Below are positions 54,756-64,000 of a DNA stretch of 64,000 bases, piece by piece. Source of the DNA: an uncultured Prevotellaceae bacterium (GTDB lineage Bacteria; Bacteroidota; Bacteroidia; Bacteroidales; Bacteroidaceae). The notes under the pieces are model-generated. The model was given only the letters and a program-made list of their open reading frames with translations. It was not told the DNA's origin and did no database searches. Location of the stretch: positions 43,491 to 107,490 of the forward strand of contig CASFNA010000004.1 of the NCBI GenBank assembly GCA_949295905.1, read 5' to 3'. The translations under genes were made by a program, and so were the position numbers. Position 1 is the stretch's first letter. The number at the start of each line of letters is the position of its first letter.

Positions 54756-56606
54756 TCAACCAAAGAGCCTCTCAATGTCCTGCTGTTTCAACATGGCAAC
54801 AACAGGCTTGCCGTCTGGAGCGTAGTTTACGTTGGAGCATGTAAACAGCTCGTTTACAACGTTCTCCATCTCGACATTGTTGAGCACCTGGCCGTAGGGT
54901 ATTGCCGCTCCTCGTGCAAGCTGGAGAGCCAGCAGGCGGCGCACACCGTCGGCCGCGGAGGCTCCCGTCTCGGCGTATTCGGCCACCATGTTCTTGAGCA
55001 TCTTGACAAAATCAACGCCGTCGAGACCGGCCGGAACGCCGTTGACAGAGTAGCTGCCGCCGCCCAGAGGGGCAAGGTCGAAGCCGAGGCTGTCGAGGTC
55101 TTCGCGCATCTTTTGCAGCAGAACGTCCTCTGACGGTGTGAATGTGACCATCTCGGGAAACAGCATCTGTTGCGAAGCTCCGCCCCGTCCGTCCATCTGG
55201 GCCATGTATTTGTCATACAGTATGCGCATGTGCGCGCGGTGCTGGTCTATTATCATAAGGCCTGACTTTACCGCCGTCATGATGTACTTGCCCTTGTACT
55301 GGTAGTGTGCCGGCGACTTTTCTTCCGCCACATCGGAGCTTTCGTCCGCGCCGACGGCCGTCCCGAACAGTCCGCCGTCAGCCTCGGGAGCACCGGGCAG
55401 TCCGTCGTCCTCACGCTCCAAGGCAGCCCCGTACAGCTGTTCCCAACCGCCGGGCGCACCTGTGCCGTGGTCTTTCGGAACGTATGCCGGCGTGCTTTTG
55501 AACGGGTTGTAAGACGGGTTGTAGTCTACCTTCGGCGCAGACGGGAAGGTGTGCCCGGGGTCGAATACGGGTATGTCGGGCTTGCCCTCTGTGTCGAAGT
55601 CGATTGACGGCACGTCGTTAAACCGCCCTATGGTGTCCTTGACGGCAGCCAGGAGCACCTGCCACACGGTCTGCTCGTTCTCGAACTTAATTTCGGTCTT
55701 GGTAGGATGGATGTTCACGTCGATGTCTTCGGGGTTGATTTCAAAGTACAGGAAGTACGGAACTTGCTCCCCCTGTGGCACGATACGCTCGTAGGCGGTC
55801 ATCACGGCCTTGTGGAAATACGGGTGCTTCATGTACCGCCCGTTGACGAAGAAATACTGGTGAGCCCCTTTCTTGCGCGCCGACTCCGGCTTGCCCACGA
55901 AGCCGGTTATGCTGCATATGGTGGTCTCTACGCCTACGGGCAGCAGGTCGGCATTGAGTTTCTTGCCGAAGATGTCAACGATGCGCTGGCGCAGGTTGCC
56001 GCTTTTCAGGCTGAACGTCTCCACTCCGTTGCTGTGGAAGGTGAAATTGACGCCGGGATATACCAGCGCTATGCGCTCGAAGGCGGCGAGAATATTGTTC
56101 AGCTCGGTAGAGTTCGACTTCAGGAACTTCCTCCGCGCAGGCACGTTGTAGAACAGGTTTTCCACCGAGAAGTTGCTGCCCACGGGGCACGACACGGGCT
56201 CCTGCCCTACTACCTTCGACCCGGCTACCGACAGGTGCGTGCCTATGTCGTCGCCCTTGGCGCGCGTGCGCAGCTCCACCTGCGCCACGGCGGCTATGGA
56301 GGCAAGGGCTTCGCCGCGGAAGCCCATCGTGCGCAGTGCGAACAGGTCGTCGGCCTTGCGGATTTTGGACGTGGCGTGACGCTCGAACGACATCCGCGCG
56401 TCGGTCTCCGACATGCCGCAGCCGTCGTCAATAACCTGTATTGAAGTGCGCCCGGCATCGGTCACGAGCACGTTCACCGTCTTTGCGCCGGCGTCGATGG
56501 AGTTCTCCACCAGTTCCTTGATTACCGACGCGGGACGCTGGATTACCTCGCCGGCGGCGATTTGATTGGCCACCGAGTCGGGCAGCAATTGTATTATGTC
56601 GCTCAT
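54756..56606 (-). CDS. mutL: DNA mismatch repair protein MutL
   Basis: 616 residues. A GHKL ATPase N-terminus ([53 protein letters not shown]) is followed by a proline-rich linker (about 345-430) and a C-terminal dimerisation domain. It couples MutS mismatch recognition to strand incision. The start at 56606 ([12 protein letters not shown]) is standard. A TACGTTTG -7 box is at 56637-56630. Confidence 0.96.
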   Translation of the reverse strand: MSDIIQLLPDSVANQIAAGEVIQRPASVIKELVENSIDAGAKTVNVLVTDAGRTSIQVIDDGCGMSETDARMSFERHATSKIRKADDLFALRTMGFRGEALASIAAVAQVELRTRAKGDDIGTHLSVAGSKVVGQEPVSCPVGSNFSVENLFYNVPARRKFLKSNSTELNNILAAFERIALVYPGVNFTFHSNGVETFSLKSGNLRQRIVDIFGKKLNADLLPVGVETTICSITGFVGKPESARKKGAHQYFFVNGRYMKHPYFHKAVMTAYERIVPQGEQVPYFLYFEINPEDIDVNIHPTKTEIKFENEQTVWQVLLAAVKDTIGRFNDVPSIDFDTEGKPDIPVFDPGHTFPSAPKVDYNPSYNPFKSTPAYVPKDHGTGAPGGWEQLYGAALEREDDGLPGAPEADGGLFGTAVGADESSDVAEEKSPAHYQYKGKYIMTAVKSGLMIIDQHRAHMRILYDKYMAQMDGRGGASQQMLFPEMVTFTPSEDVLLQKMREDLDSLGFDLAPLGGGSYSVNGVPAGLDGVDFVKMLKNMVAEYAETGASAADGVRRLLALQLARGAAIPYGQVLNNVEMENVVNELFTCSNVNYAPDGKPVVAMLKQQDIERLFG

Positions 56607-56629
56607 CGTATTATAATATATTTCAACTG

Positions 56630-56637
56630 CAAACGTA
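56630..56637 (-). promoter_or_regulatory. -7 box of mutL
   Basis: TACGTTTG on the minus strand, 24 bp before the start codon. The -33 position is CTG rather than TTG at 19 bp spacing. Confidence 0.5.
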
Positions 56638-56671
56638 TGTTGCAAAAACCGTGCCGCAGACAGGAGGCGCG

Positions 56672-56796
56672 GCAAAAGGCGGCAAAACGCAGCACGAAAG
56701 GCCACCTTTCACAAGGCGAAAGGCCGCCTTTTGCACCGCGAAAGACGGTCTTTTGCAATGCGCAATGCAACACATTGGTTTCCAGTAAGTTACGGA
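56672..56796. repeat. 22-bp-unit array K
   Basis: Three good units (GAAAGGCCACCTTTCAC, GAAAGGCCGCCTTTTGC, GAAAGACGGTCTTTTGC) preceded by GCAAAAGGCGGCAAAACGC, with a tail-like TTTCCAGTAAGTTACGG. It separates the envelope operon from mutL. Confidence 0.82.
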
Positions 56797-56865
56797 TTGG
56801 ATGAAAATTCATGGCTGACCGACAATTTGTCAACCCCACATTGTCACACGGAATACCGCCTGCCG

Positions 56866-57159
56866 TCACATGGAGAGCAGCATCTTCCACACCATGACGA
56901 GGACTACGAGCAGAACGAGGATGGCTCCGTACGTAAGCACCAAGCCCCCGGCCAGGCGGCGTTCGCGTCGGCGCGAGGCATGGCGCGTGGCCGCGAGGAA
57001 CGTGCCGCGCAGCCTCTCGTGCCCCTGCGGAGCAGGCCCGCCCATGCCAAGCCCGGCCTTGGCGCGTTCCTCCACGGCCTTGAGCTTGTCTTTGCGCTCG
57101 TCAACGAACATGCAACGATGGTCGAATCGGCGCGGCTTGCGCTGGTTGAACAGTCCCAT
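56866..57159 (-). CDS. Small conserved membrane protein of the OstA/MutL neighbourhood
   Basis: 97 residues. A basic N-terminus (MGLFNQRKPRRFDHRCMFVD) is followed by a charged helix (ERKDKLKAVEERAKAGLG) and one C-terminal transmembrane helix (LVLTYGAILVLLVVLVMVW). It starts 14 bp after the OstA-like gene and looks like the small protein found between these genes in Bacteroidales. Function is unknown; the tail-anchored topology suggests an envelope role. Confidence 0.7.
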   Translation of the reverse strand: MGLFNQRKPRRFDHRCMFVDERKDKLKAVEERAKAGLGMGGPAPQGHERLRGTFLAATRHASRRRERRLAGGLVLTYGAILVLLVVLVMVWKMLLSM

Positions 57160-57173
57160 GCGTCAGTCCTCCA

Positions 57174-58940
57174 TCATTTCACAGCCTCAACAGGAGGCTG
57201 CCCAACGGCTGCTTTCTCAGGCTCGGCGACAGGCTCCGGCGGAGCCACAGGCGGCGCGGCCGACGCTTCGCCTGACACAATGCCGCCATTGCCAATGAAC
57301 TGCAACGGGGCGGCACGCCGCTCTATGTTGCGCAACTCGGTACCCTTGGCCTTGCCGCGCCAGTTGAATATGTCGTATTTGTCGCGCGGACGGATGTAGT
57401 CGAACCATACGAACGACGGCAGCTCCTTCTTGTCGGGCGGGATTTGCGTTATCGGGTACATCCTGCCCGTCTGCTTGCACGTCCATATGCGTTGCAGCTT
57501 CCGGTCCTTCATGAACATGCGCATGGTGTCCGTCTCGATGTAGCCCATGTTGGTGAACGAGCTGTCGCGGTCGTCCTGCATGTAGTAGATGCACCGCACG
57601 TTGCCCACAGCCTCGGTCATGCGGATGGCCCCGTCCTCGAAGAAACCGAACATCTCGCGCGACGACACCTGGTTGAACTTCAGGCTGTCGCGCAGCATCT
57701 CGGCCGAAAGCGCCTGGTTTATGACGTGCGCACGGTCTATGGTCGAGTCCTTCAGGAACACCTCGATTACCTCGCCGAGCAGCTGGCGGTTGGCGTTCCA
57801 TGTGATGGGGTCCTTGTACATGGTCATGCAAGAGTCCTTCGTGTTGTACACAAGCGAGTCGCACACGGCCTGCACGTCGGTGCGGAACGCCCTCACCTTG
57901 TAATAGCAATGCGCCTTGCGGTAGACCGAGTCGGTATCGATGTTGAACGTGTAGACCTTCATCGTGTCCGAATGCACGAACAACGTGTCGCCCTGGGAGT
58001 AGTCCTTCATCACGGCGCTGTCGGTCGCAAAGGCGTAGCCCGTGCTGTCGTTGTACCAGAAGTAGTTGCTCGTCATGGCGTTCTTGTTCACCGTATCGTT
58101 GTACACTACGTTGCCGAAACCTTGGCTCACCTTGGTCTTGTCGTCGTTGAACAGGCTGTCGGCGGTCAGCGTCCTGCCGTTGTTCTCAAGCGTGGAACGG
58201 CCGTACAGGCGGGCAAAATCCTTGTTGGTGTCGTAATATCCCTGCGCCGTATGGATGACGCTCTCGCCCGACGTTATTTCCGACGGCCCCACGATGTGCG
58301 CCAAGGACGTGCGCGTGTCGTAGTGCAGGGTGTCGGTCTCAAGCACGAACTTCGGATTCTTCAGGTTCACCGAATAGTTGAACACGGCAACGCGCGTCTC
58401 CGTATCATACTCGCCCCAGTCCGAAACAAGCACGTTGTCCTTGTCAATCATCTTGCCGCCCTCAAAGAAATAGCCAATGCCGTACAGGCGGTCGTAGTTA
58501 AGGCTGTCGGTATAGAGCTTGGTCTTGCGGTGGGTCAGCACCACGTTGTAACGCGCCTCGGCCATCTGGTCGTTGCCGTCGTAATACGCGTAGTCGCTGA
58601 ACAGCGACAACGTGTCGCCCTGGTACATCTTAACATGCCCGAAGGCGCGGAACGAATTGCTCTCCTGGTAGAAATAAGCACTGTCACAATAGAGCTTGGC
58701 TCCCTTGTGGCTGAACGCCACATTGCCGTTGAGCACCTGCGCGCCCGGCACCGGGCCGAACTGGTCGAAGCGCAGGCGGTCGGCATGGATGAGGTAAACG
58801 CGCTCGTTGGTCTTGGGCCGCGCCTTCTTCTTAGGGGCTTGGCGCGACTGCACCAAACCAAGTCCAAAAAGGCACAGGACTGCCAAAATCAGCACCCTGT
58901 GCCCTCGGAACAAAGCCTTGATATTCTCGTTTGTCGTCAT
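57174..58940 (-). CDS. OstA/LptA-like protein
   Basis: 588 residues. An N-terminal hydrophobic signal-anchor (HRVLILAVLCLFGLGLVQS) precedes an extended beta-jellyroll of OstA-like repeats, seen as recurring V-x-x-N/GxVxxx-D/GxxLxxDS patterns (for example AEARYNVVLTHRKTKLYTDS). OstA/LptA proteins carry LPS across the periplasm. A Pro/Ala-rich C-terminus is unusual. The start at 58940 overlaps the upstream stop as ATGA, indicating translational coupling with the SurA-like gene. Confidence 0.85.
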   Translation of the reverse strand: MTTNENIKALFRGHRVLILAVLCLFGLGLVQSRQAPKKKARPKTNERVYLIHADRLRFDQFGPVPGAQVLNGNVAFSHKGAKLYCDSAYFYQESNSFRAFGHVKMYQGDTLSLFSDYAYYDGNDQMAEARYNVVLTHRKTKLYTDSLNYDRLYGIGYFFEGGKMIDKDNVLVSDWGEYDTETRVAVFNYSVNLKNPKFVLETDTLHYDTRTSLAHIVGPSEITSGESVIHTAQGYYDTNKDFARLYGRSTLENNGRTLTADSLFNDDKTKVSQGFGNVVYNDTVNKNAMTSNYFWYNDSTGYAFATDSAVMKDYSQGDTLFVHSDTMKVYTFNIDTDSVYRKAHCYYKVRAFRTDVQAVCDSLVYNTKDSCMTMYKDPITWNANRQLLGEVIEVFLKDSTIDRAHVINQALSAEMLRDSLKFNQVSSREMFGFFEDGAIRMTEAVGNVRCIYYMQDDRDSSFTNMGYIETDTMRMFMKDRKLQRIWTCKQTGRMYPITQIPPDKKELPSFVWFDYIRPRDKYDIFNWRGKAKGTELRNIERRAAPLQFIGNGGIVSGEASAAPPVAPPEPVAEPEKAAVGQPPVEAVK

Positions 58941-60382
58941 CTGACCCAACCTTCGTATTTGAAATCGCAACTCTTGTAACGGTCGTTGATGCGGACGTAT
59001 GTCGTCTTTATCTTGTCCTTAATCCACTTGTCGATGAATTCCTCCTTGCGTTTGGCGAGGACGATGTTCTTCATTGCCTGGAAATCCTCCGTGATTGTGG
59101 CGCGGTGCGTCTCCACACGGTTCTTAAGCTTCACCACGGCACACAGCGTCTTGCCGTTCTTCTCGCTAATCATCTGGAACGGAGCCGACACCTCGCCCAC
59201 CTTGAGCGTATCCACCACCTTCGCTATTTCAGACGGAAGGTTGCGCATCTGGAAACGACTCGTCATACGCCCGTCGTCAGACATGTTGGCCATGAGCCCA
59301 TTGTTGTTGCGCGTGTCCTTGTCGTCAGAGATATATGAAGCAGCCTCGTCAAACGTAAACTTGCCCAAGCGGATATTGTCCGCTATGGAGTCAAGCTGCG
59401 ACTTGGCCATGTCTATCTCCTCCTGTGTAACCCTCGGCTTGAGCAGGATGTGCCTGACCTTTATTTTGTCGCCGCGTTTGTCAATAAGCTGGATGATATG
59501 AAAACCGAAGTCTGTCTCAACAATCTTCGATATTTTCTTAGGGTCTGTCAGGTTGAACGCCACGCTCGCAAACGTAGGGTCAAGCATTCCACGCCCCACA
59601 TAGTCCTGAAACTCACCGCCCTGACGCGCCGTTCCAGGGTCTTCCGAGTAAAGACGGGCCAGCGTTGCAAACGATGTCTCACCCTTTGTGACACGTTCCG
59701 TATACTCGCGAAGCTCGTTTTTCACCCGGTCAATCTCCTTTTGGGACACCTTCGGCTCGCGGGTTATGATTTGAACCTCCACCTCTGTGGGTATTATCGG
59801 GAGGCTGTCTTCCGGCAACTGACTGAAATACCTGCGCACATCGGCCGGAGAAACGGTAATGTCCTGCACCAGTTGTTCGCGCTCACGGTCAATCATCAGC
59901 CTGTCACGGAAATCGTCGTGCAGGTTCTGGCGCAACTCGGAGAGACTCATGTTCTTGTATTCCTCAAGCTTCTCCTTGCTTCCGCCCACCATCTGAAGCC
60001 AGAAGTTAATCTGCTGTTCCACGCTGCGTGCAACGTCAGACTCGGTCACTTCCACCGAATCGATAGCCGCCTGATGGAGGAACAGTTTTTGCACGGCAAG
60101 TTGTTCGGGTATGGCGCAGTCAGGATTCCCTTCCCACTTCATGCCGTCCAACTCGCTTTGCAGCCTTACATTCTCCACGTCAGACAGGAGTATTGCTTCG
60201 TCACCTACCACCCAAATGACCTCGTCAACCACACTGGCCGGATTGGGTGCCGCATCCACGGAATCAACCTTGGCCGCCTGAACGCCGCCTTCATCACCGT
60301 CTTTCACCGTACTTGCGTTGACACCAGCGATGAAAAACACCGACGCGGCAAGCCACAAGGCCGTTTTGCCTGTTATCTTCAT
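58937..60382 (-). CDS. SurA-like periplasmic peptidyl-prolyl isomerase
   Basis: 481 residues. It has a signal peptide (MKITGKTALWLAASVFFIAGVNA), a SurA N-terminal chaperone region (about 45-180) and two PpiC/parvulin domains (about 190-280, with FATLARLYSEDPGTARQGGEF, and about 290-400). SurA folds outer-membrane proteins. It follows the first PpiC gene by 4 bp and overlaps the OstA gene. Confidence 0.92.
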   Translation of the reverse strand: MKITGKTALWLAASVFFIAGVNASTVKDGDEGGVQAAKVDSVDAAPNPASVVDEVIWVVGDEAILLSDVENVRLQSELDGMKWEGNPDCAIPEQLAVQKLFLHQAAIDSVEVTESDVARSVEQQINFWLQMVGGSKEKLEEYKNMSLSELRQNLHDDFRDRLMIDREREQLVQDITVSPADVRRYFSQLPEDSLPIIPTEVEVQIITREPKVSQKEIDRVKNELREYTERVTKGETSFATLARLYSEDPGTARQGGEFQDYVGRGMLDPTFASVAFNLTDPKKISKIVETDFGFHIIQLIDKRGDKIKVRHILLKPRVTQEEIDMAKSQLDSIADNIRLGKFTFDEAASYISDDKDTRNNNGLMANMSDDGRMTSRFQMRNLPSEIAKVVDTLKVGEVSAPFQMISEKNGKTLCAVVKLKNRVETHRATITEDFQAMKNIVLAKRKEEFIDKWIKDKIKTTYVRINDRYKSCDFKYEGWVR

Positions 60383-60386
60383 ATGT

Positions 60387-61820
60387 CTATCTGCTATGCT
60401 TGTTTACTGTTTCCAATACGTCGCGGTACACCTCGACAGGATATTTCCTCCTTAATTCAGCCACCCATTGCTTCTCCAGCATTTCCTGGTAATCCGCCGT
60501 AACAAGGCCGCGCACGTCCTCGTAGCTGTCGGGTTTCTTCTTCAGAAGCTTGCCATAGACGGCATCGATGGGAAAATCCTTAAGCTGTGTGACGGCCGTG
60601 TCCTTCTTGAACACCATCTTGTCTATGAACGCATTGTCGCCTTCCTTGAAGATGCCTTTCTCCACACGTATGCGCAGGACGGAATCATTGTTGAACGTGG
60701 AGCGCAGCACGTCGGCCCACTTGCTGAACGGAACGTCCTCGACACACTCGCGGACGGCTTTCACATCGTCCTTCTGCTTTACGTGATACACCATGCCTTT
60801 GTATCTCGGCTGCGTCCAATAGTAACGCTTCTTGTTCTTCTTGAAGTACGCCTCAAGCCCGGCCTCGTCCTTGGCAGCCTTCTCCCACACGGTGCGGTTG
60901 CTTACCTCGTACAGCAGCAGGCCGTCATGGTACTCCTGAAGGAGATATTTCAAGTCGGCATCCTTGGCCGAAAGCTCTTCGGCCTTTTGGCTTATGACAT
61001 CTTCCTTTGACAGCTTTCCGCCGGAAGATTTCACTATTTCGTCGATTTTCCTGTCAACGATGCGCTCGCGCAACCCCCTCGCTTCAATGAAGCGGATTAT
61101 GTTGTTCTTGAGCGTATCGAACGGTTCGAGCTGCTTGCGCGCCTTCATCAGGATGATGTGGAACCCCACGGGCGACTTCACCACACCGCTCATCTCGCCG
61201 GGCTGAAGGGCATACGCAGCATCCTCAAACTCCTTGAGGGTCTGTCCGGGCTGAAGCCACGGCAGCTCTCCGCCATTCTTCGCCGACCCGGGGTCTTGCG
61301 AATAACGGCGCGCCAGTTCGGCAAAATCGGCACCGCCTTTCAACACATTATATATAGAATCGGCACGCTGGCGAGCCTCTTCAAACTTGGCGGCAGGAGC
61401 TTTTTGCTCCACATACATTAATATATGTGCAGGTTTTATCAGTCCGCGTGGGCCGATGTGTTCCTTGGTACGGTCATATATGGCCTGGGCTTCCGCCAAA
61501 ACAGCCGCGCTGTCGGCAAAAACGGGGCGCACCTCCTGGTCGCGGTACATGGCAAACTCCTTCTTAAAGGACGACAGAGTGTCGAGCCGTGCGTCAAGGG
61601 CGGCGGCTACTTTCAGCTTGTAATTGATGAAAAGGTCAACATACTCGTCAACTGTCTTCTTGTCGATGACATCGGCCGAGTTGTTTTTATTGTAAGAATA
61701 CTCAAACTCCGAGCGCGTCACCGGCACGCCGTTGATTTTCATCACGACGGGGTCCGACTGCTGTGCACAAGCCACGCTTCCGCAAAGAAGCATGGCGGCG
61801 ATGGTGGTTAAGAACTTCAT
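60387..61820 (-). CDS. PpiC-domain periplasmic peptidyl-prolyl isomerase
   Basis: About 477 residues. A signal peptide (MKFLTTIAAMLLCGSVACAQ) is followed by an N-terminal SurA-like region and a clear parvulin domain (about 120-225: GLIKPAHILMY ... FAELARRYSQDPGSAKNGGEL). A long helical C-terminus lacks a second clear PpiC domain. It is the first of two consecutive folding factors; a division of labour is plausible but unproven. The start at 61820 gives the standard signal peptide. Confidence 0.9.
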   Translation of the reverse strand: MKFLTTIAAMLLCGSVACAQQSDPVVMKINGVPVTRSEFEYSYNKNNSADVIDKKTVDEYVDLFINYKLKVAAALDARLDTLSSFKKEFAMYRDQEVRPVFADSAAVLAEAQAIYDRTKEHIGPRGLIKPAHILMYVEQKAPAAKFEEARQRADSIYNVLKGGADFAELARRYSQDPGSAKNGGELPWLQPGQTLKEFEDAAYALQPGEMSGVVKSPVGFHIILMKARKQLEPFDTLKNNIIRFIEARGLRERIVDRKIDEIVKSSGGKLSKEDVISQKAEELSAKDADLKYLLQEYHDGLLLYEVSNRTVWEKAAKDEAGLEAYFKKNKKRYYWTQPRYKGMVYHVKQKDDVKAVRECVEDVPFSKWADVLRSTFNNDSVLRIRVEKGIFKEGDNAFIDKMVFKKDTAVTQLKDFPIDAVYGKLLKKKPDSYEDVRGLVTADYQEMLEKQWVAELRRKYPVEVYRDVLETVNKHSR

Positions 61821-61847
61821 CTTATCTAAGGTTATCCGCCTACACGC

Positions 61848-61913
61848 GACAAGCAGACACGCGACAAGGCAAGGCCTCATGCCGCCTGCCACCTGTCAGC
61901 CCGTCTGCTTGTC
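61848..61913. repeat. Inverted repeat between guaB and the PpiC gene
   Basis: GACAAGCAGAC (61848-61858) pairs perfectly with GTCTGCTTGTC (61903-61913). Similar words occur near 24330 and 18835. Confidence 0.6.
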
Positions 61914-61929
61914 ACTTGTAAGCCATGTA

Positions 61930-63411
<1,482 letters not shown>

Positions 63412-63433
63412 TTACTTGAAAATTTATTGCGTG

Positions 63434-63441
63434 CAAATTTA
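63434..63441 (-). promoter_or_regulatory. -7 box of guaB
   Basis: TAAATTTGC on the minus strand, 26 bp before the start codon. No TTG at the usual distance. The remaining gap to 63663 holds one GC-rich hairpin (GCGCGGC/GCCGCGC, 63600-63617) and no gene I can support. Confidence 0.45.
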
Positions 63442-63663
63442 GCAAAAAAATTCCATACATGCCGCCTGTCTTTCCATTTAATTGCGGTTTTAATGCAATT
63501 TAACCCATTACGCACCGCCGTCCGCATGCCTCGCAAACTCCGTCGGAGCCATGCGTCCAAGCAGCCCGCGCGGCACGCTCCGGCGGCTATTCTTACTGCG
63601 CGCGGCGGCAGCCGCGCAACCGCCTGACGGCCAGCGTGTTTCCAATATGCCGTGTTTTGCATT

Positions 63664-63717
63664 CCAAAAGGCCGTCTTTTACACGACGAAAGGCCACCTT
63701 TCAGCGCGCAAAAGACC
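63664..63717. repeat. 22-bp-unit array L, truncated
   Basis: Two full units (AAAAGGCCGTCTTTTAC, GAAAGGCCACCTTTCAGC) and the start of a third (CAAAAGACC), after which similarity stops at about 63717. Other arrays have four or five units plus a tail. The break coincides with the upstream side of the IS110-type element. Confidence 0.75.
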
Positions 63718-63754
63718 TTTAGATTTGCAGGCGCAAATAATGAGCAAACAATAT

Positions 63755-63762
63755 TATCTTTG
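63755..63762 (+). promoter_or_regulatory. -7 box without a partner, IS110 left end
   Basis: TATCTTTGC is a good -7 element, but no TTG lies 19-21 bp upstream. In IS110-type elements the promoter can be completed only when the ends join in the circular form. Transcription from here would yield the candidate bridge RNA. Confidence 0.5.
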
Positions 63763-63768
63763 CTGTTA

Positions 63769-63955
63769 GAAAGCGTTAACCGCAGGAGGGGAGGTGAACA
63801 TGGCAAAAGACAGAGCCTCAAAGGGCTAAAGGCCGTATCCGTACCTTCCCTCCTTCCAGCGGACGGGGTCCAATTAGAATGCAAGGATTTGCTGCCTGTT
63901 AAAGGTCTTAGACGAGTCCGCTCGTGGTCAACGCAATAATTAAACAATGGCACAA
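63769..63955 (+). ncRNA. Candidate bridge RNA of the IS110-family element
   Basis: Between the -7 box and the transposase start lie about 190 nt without a useful reading frame. They can form several stems: GGAGGGGAGG with CCTTCCCTCC (one wobble) enclosing ATGGC/GCCGT and AGCC/GGCT, then GACGAG/CTCGT followed by GTC. IS110-family bridge RNAs are of similar length and position. The guide loops cannot be assigned without the element's right end. Confidence 0.4.
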
Positions 63956-63959
63956 AGGT

Positions 63960-64000
63960 ATGAAGAAAAAAGTATTTATCGGCATCGACGTGTCAAAAAA
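63960..64000 (+). CDS. IS110-family transposase, N-terminal fragment (cut by window end)
   Basis: Thirteen codons are visible: MKKKVFIGIDVSK. The V-x-x-G-I-D-V-S-K start is the hallmark of the RuvC-like DEDD domain of IS110/IS1111 transposases, the Asp being the first catalytic residue. An AAAGG lies just before the ATG. Confidence 0.8.
   Translation, partial: MKKKVFIGIDVSK

Larger units (their letters stand above)
63718..64000 (+). mobile_element. IS110-family element, left end (continues past window)
   Basis: The transposase N-terminus begins at 63960 and a 200-250-nt non-coding, structured region precedes it, as in the IS110 subgroup that carries its RNA gene upstream. The left boundary at about 63718 is inferred from where array L is interrupted and may be off by some tens of bases. 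Confidence 0.6.

Noticed and set aside
54756-56705. mutL start at 56705 and fumarase start at 22547 as given by the longest open frames
   Set aside because: Promoter -7 boxes lie between those codons and the standard family starts (56606 and 22670), so the longer versions would not be translated.
57444-58979. 511-residue open frame opposite the OstA-like gene
   Set aside because: It is antisense to a well-supported gene, has low-complexity His/Val/Leu/Arg composition typical of antisense frames in GC-rich DNA, and has no recognisable motif.

Overview
The window looks like a chromosomal segment from a Prevotella-like member of the Bacteroidales. Three things support this. Many genes and both tRNA genes have promoters of the Bacteroidetes type (TTG, 19-21 bp, TAnnTTTG). 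The gene set is typical of the order: DUF4954, DUF3667, CvfB, class I fumarase, paired PpiC/SurA-like chaperones followed by an OstA-like protein, and a lipoprotein starting with the CKDYDDDI motif. Ribosome binding sites are mostly weak. The genus is an inference; there is no rRNA in the window.

Layout. 1-7.2 kb: end of an alpha-2-macroglobulin-like protein, a DUF1573 protein, meaB, ispH and a small Cys-rich protein. 7.5-11 kb (minus strand): SGNH hydrolase, cysK, a DMT exporter and xpt. 11.3-25.5 kb: clpB, DUF3667, hflX, DUF4954, an M16 peptidase, a small acidic protein, fumarase and an unknown exported protein. 25.5-30 kb: nhaA, a nitroreductase and two small envelope proteins. 30-38.3 kb: a LytTR/LytS two-component pair, asd, a CPA2 antiporter, a LolD-like ATPase and CvfB. 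38.4-45.3 kb: a tyrosine recombinase, then a three-gene surface operon on the minus strand (large coiled-coil lipoprotein, small lipoprotein, OmpA protein) whose upstream region looks like an invertible promoter. 45.4-52.6 kb: a dehydrogenase-like protein, guaD, asnS, an RluB-type pseudouridine synthase, purB and an ACT protein. 52.7-63.4 kb: two convergent tRNA-Val genes, an OmpA protein, mutL, and an envelope-biogenesis operon (guaB, two PpiC chaperones, an OstA-like protein, a small membrane protein). At 63.7-64 kb the left end of an IS110-family element begins.

The intergenic DNA is unusually structured. Twelve copies of a 22-bp-unit array (units close to AAAGGCCGTCTTTYGC, often with a tail resembling TTGACAGTCAACGGGTTAC) are scattered through the window. 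One copy is apparently inside a coding sequence and one is apparently cut by the IS110 element. Other gaps hold long inverted repeats of several unrelated sequence families. Two small elements have related 18-bp terminal inverted repeats and 8-bp direct repeats, and look like MITEs.

The strongest candidates for new biology are: (1) a 145-bp segment at 45.1-45.2 kb, bounded by 25-bp inverted repeats and carrying an outward promoter, that could switch the surface lipoprotein operon on and off, with a tyrosine recombinase at the far end of the same cluster; (2) a structured 5' leader of the IS110 transposase that may encode a bridge RNA; (3) the array family itself; and (4) a short terminated transcript with two operator-like palindromes at 15.0-15.2 kb. 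All statements about function come from reading the sequence; no database search was run.
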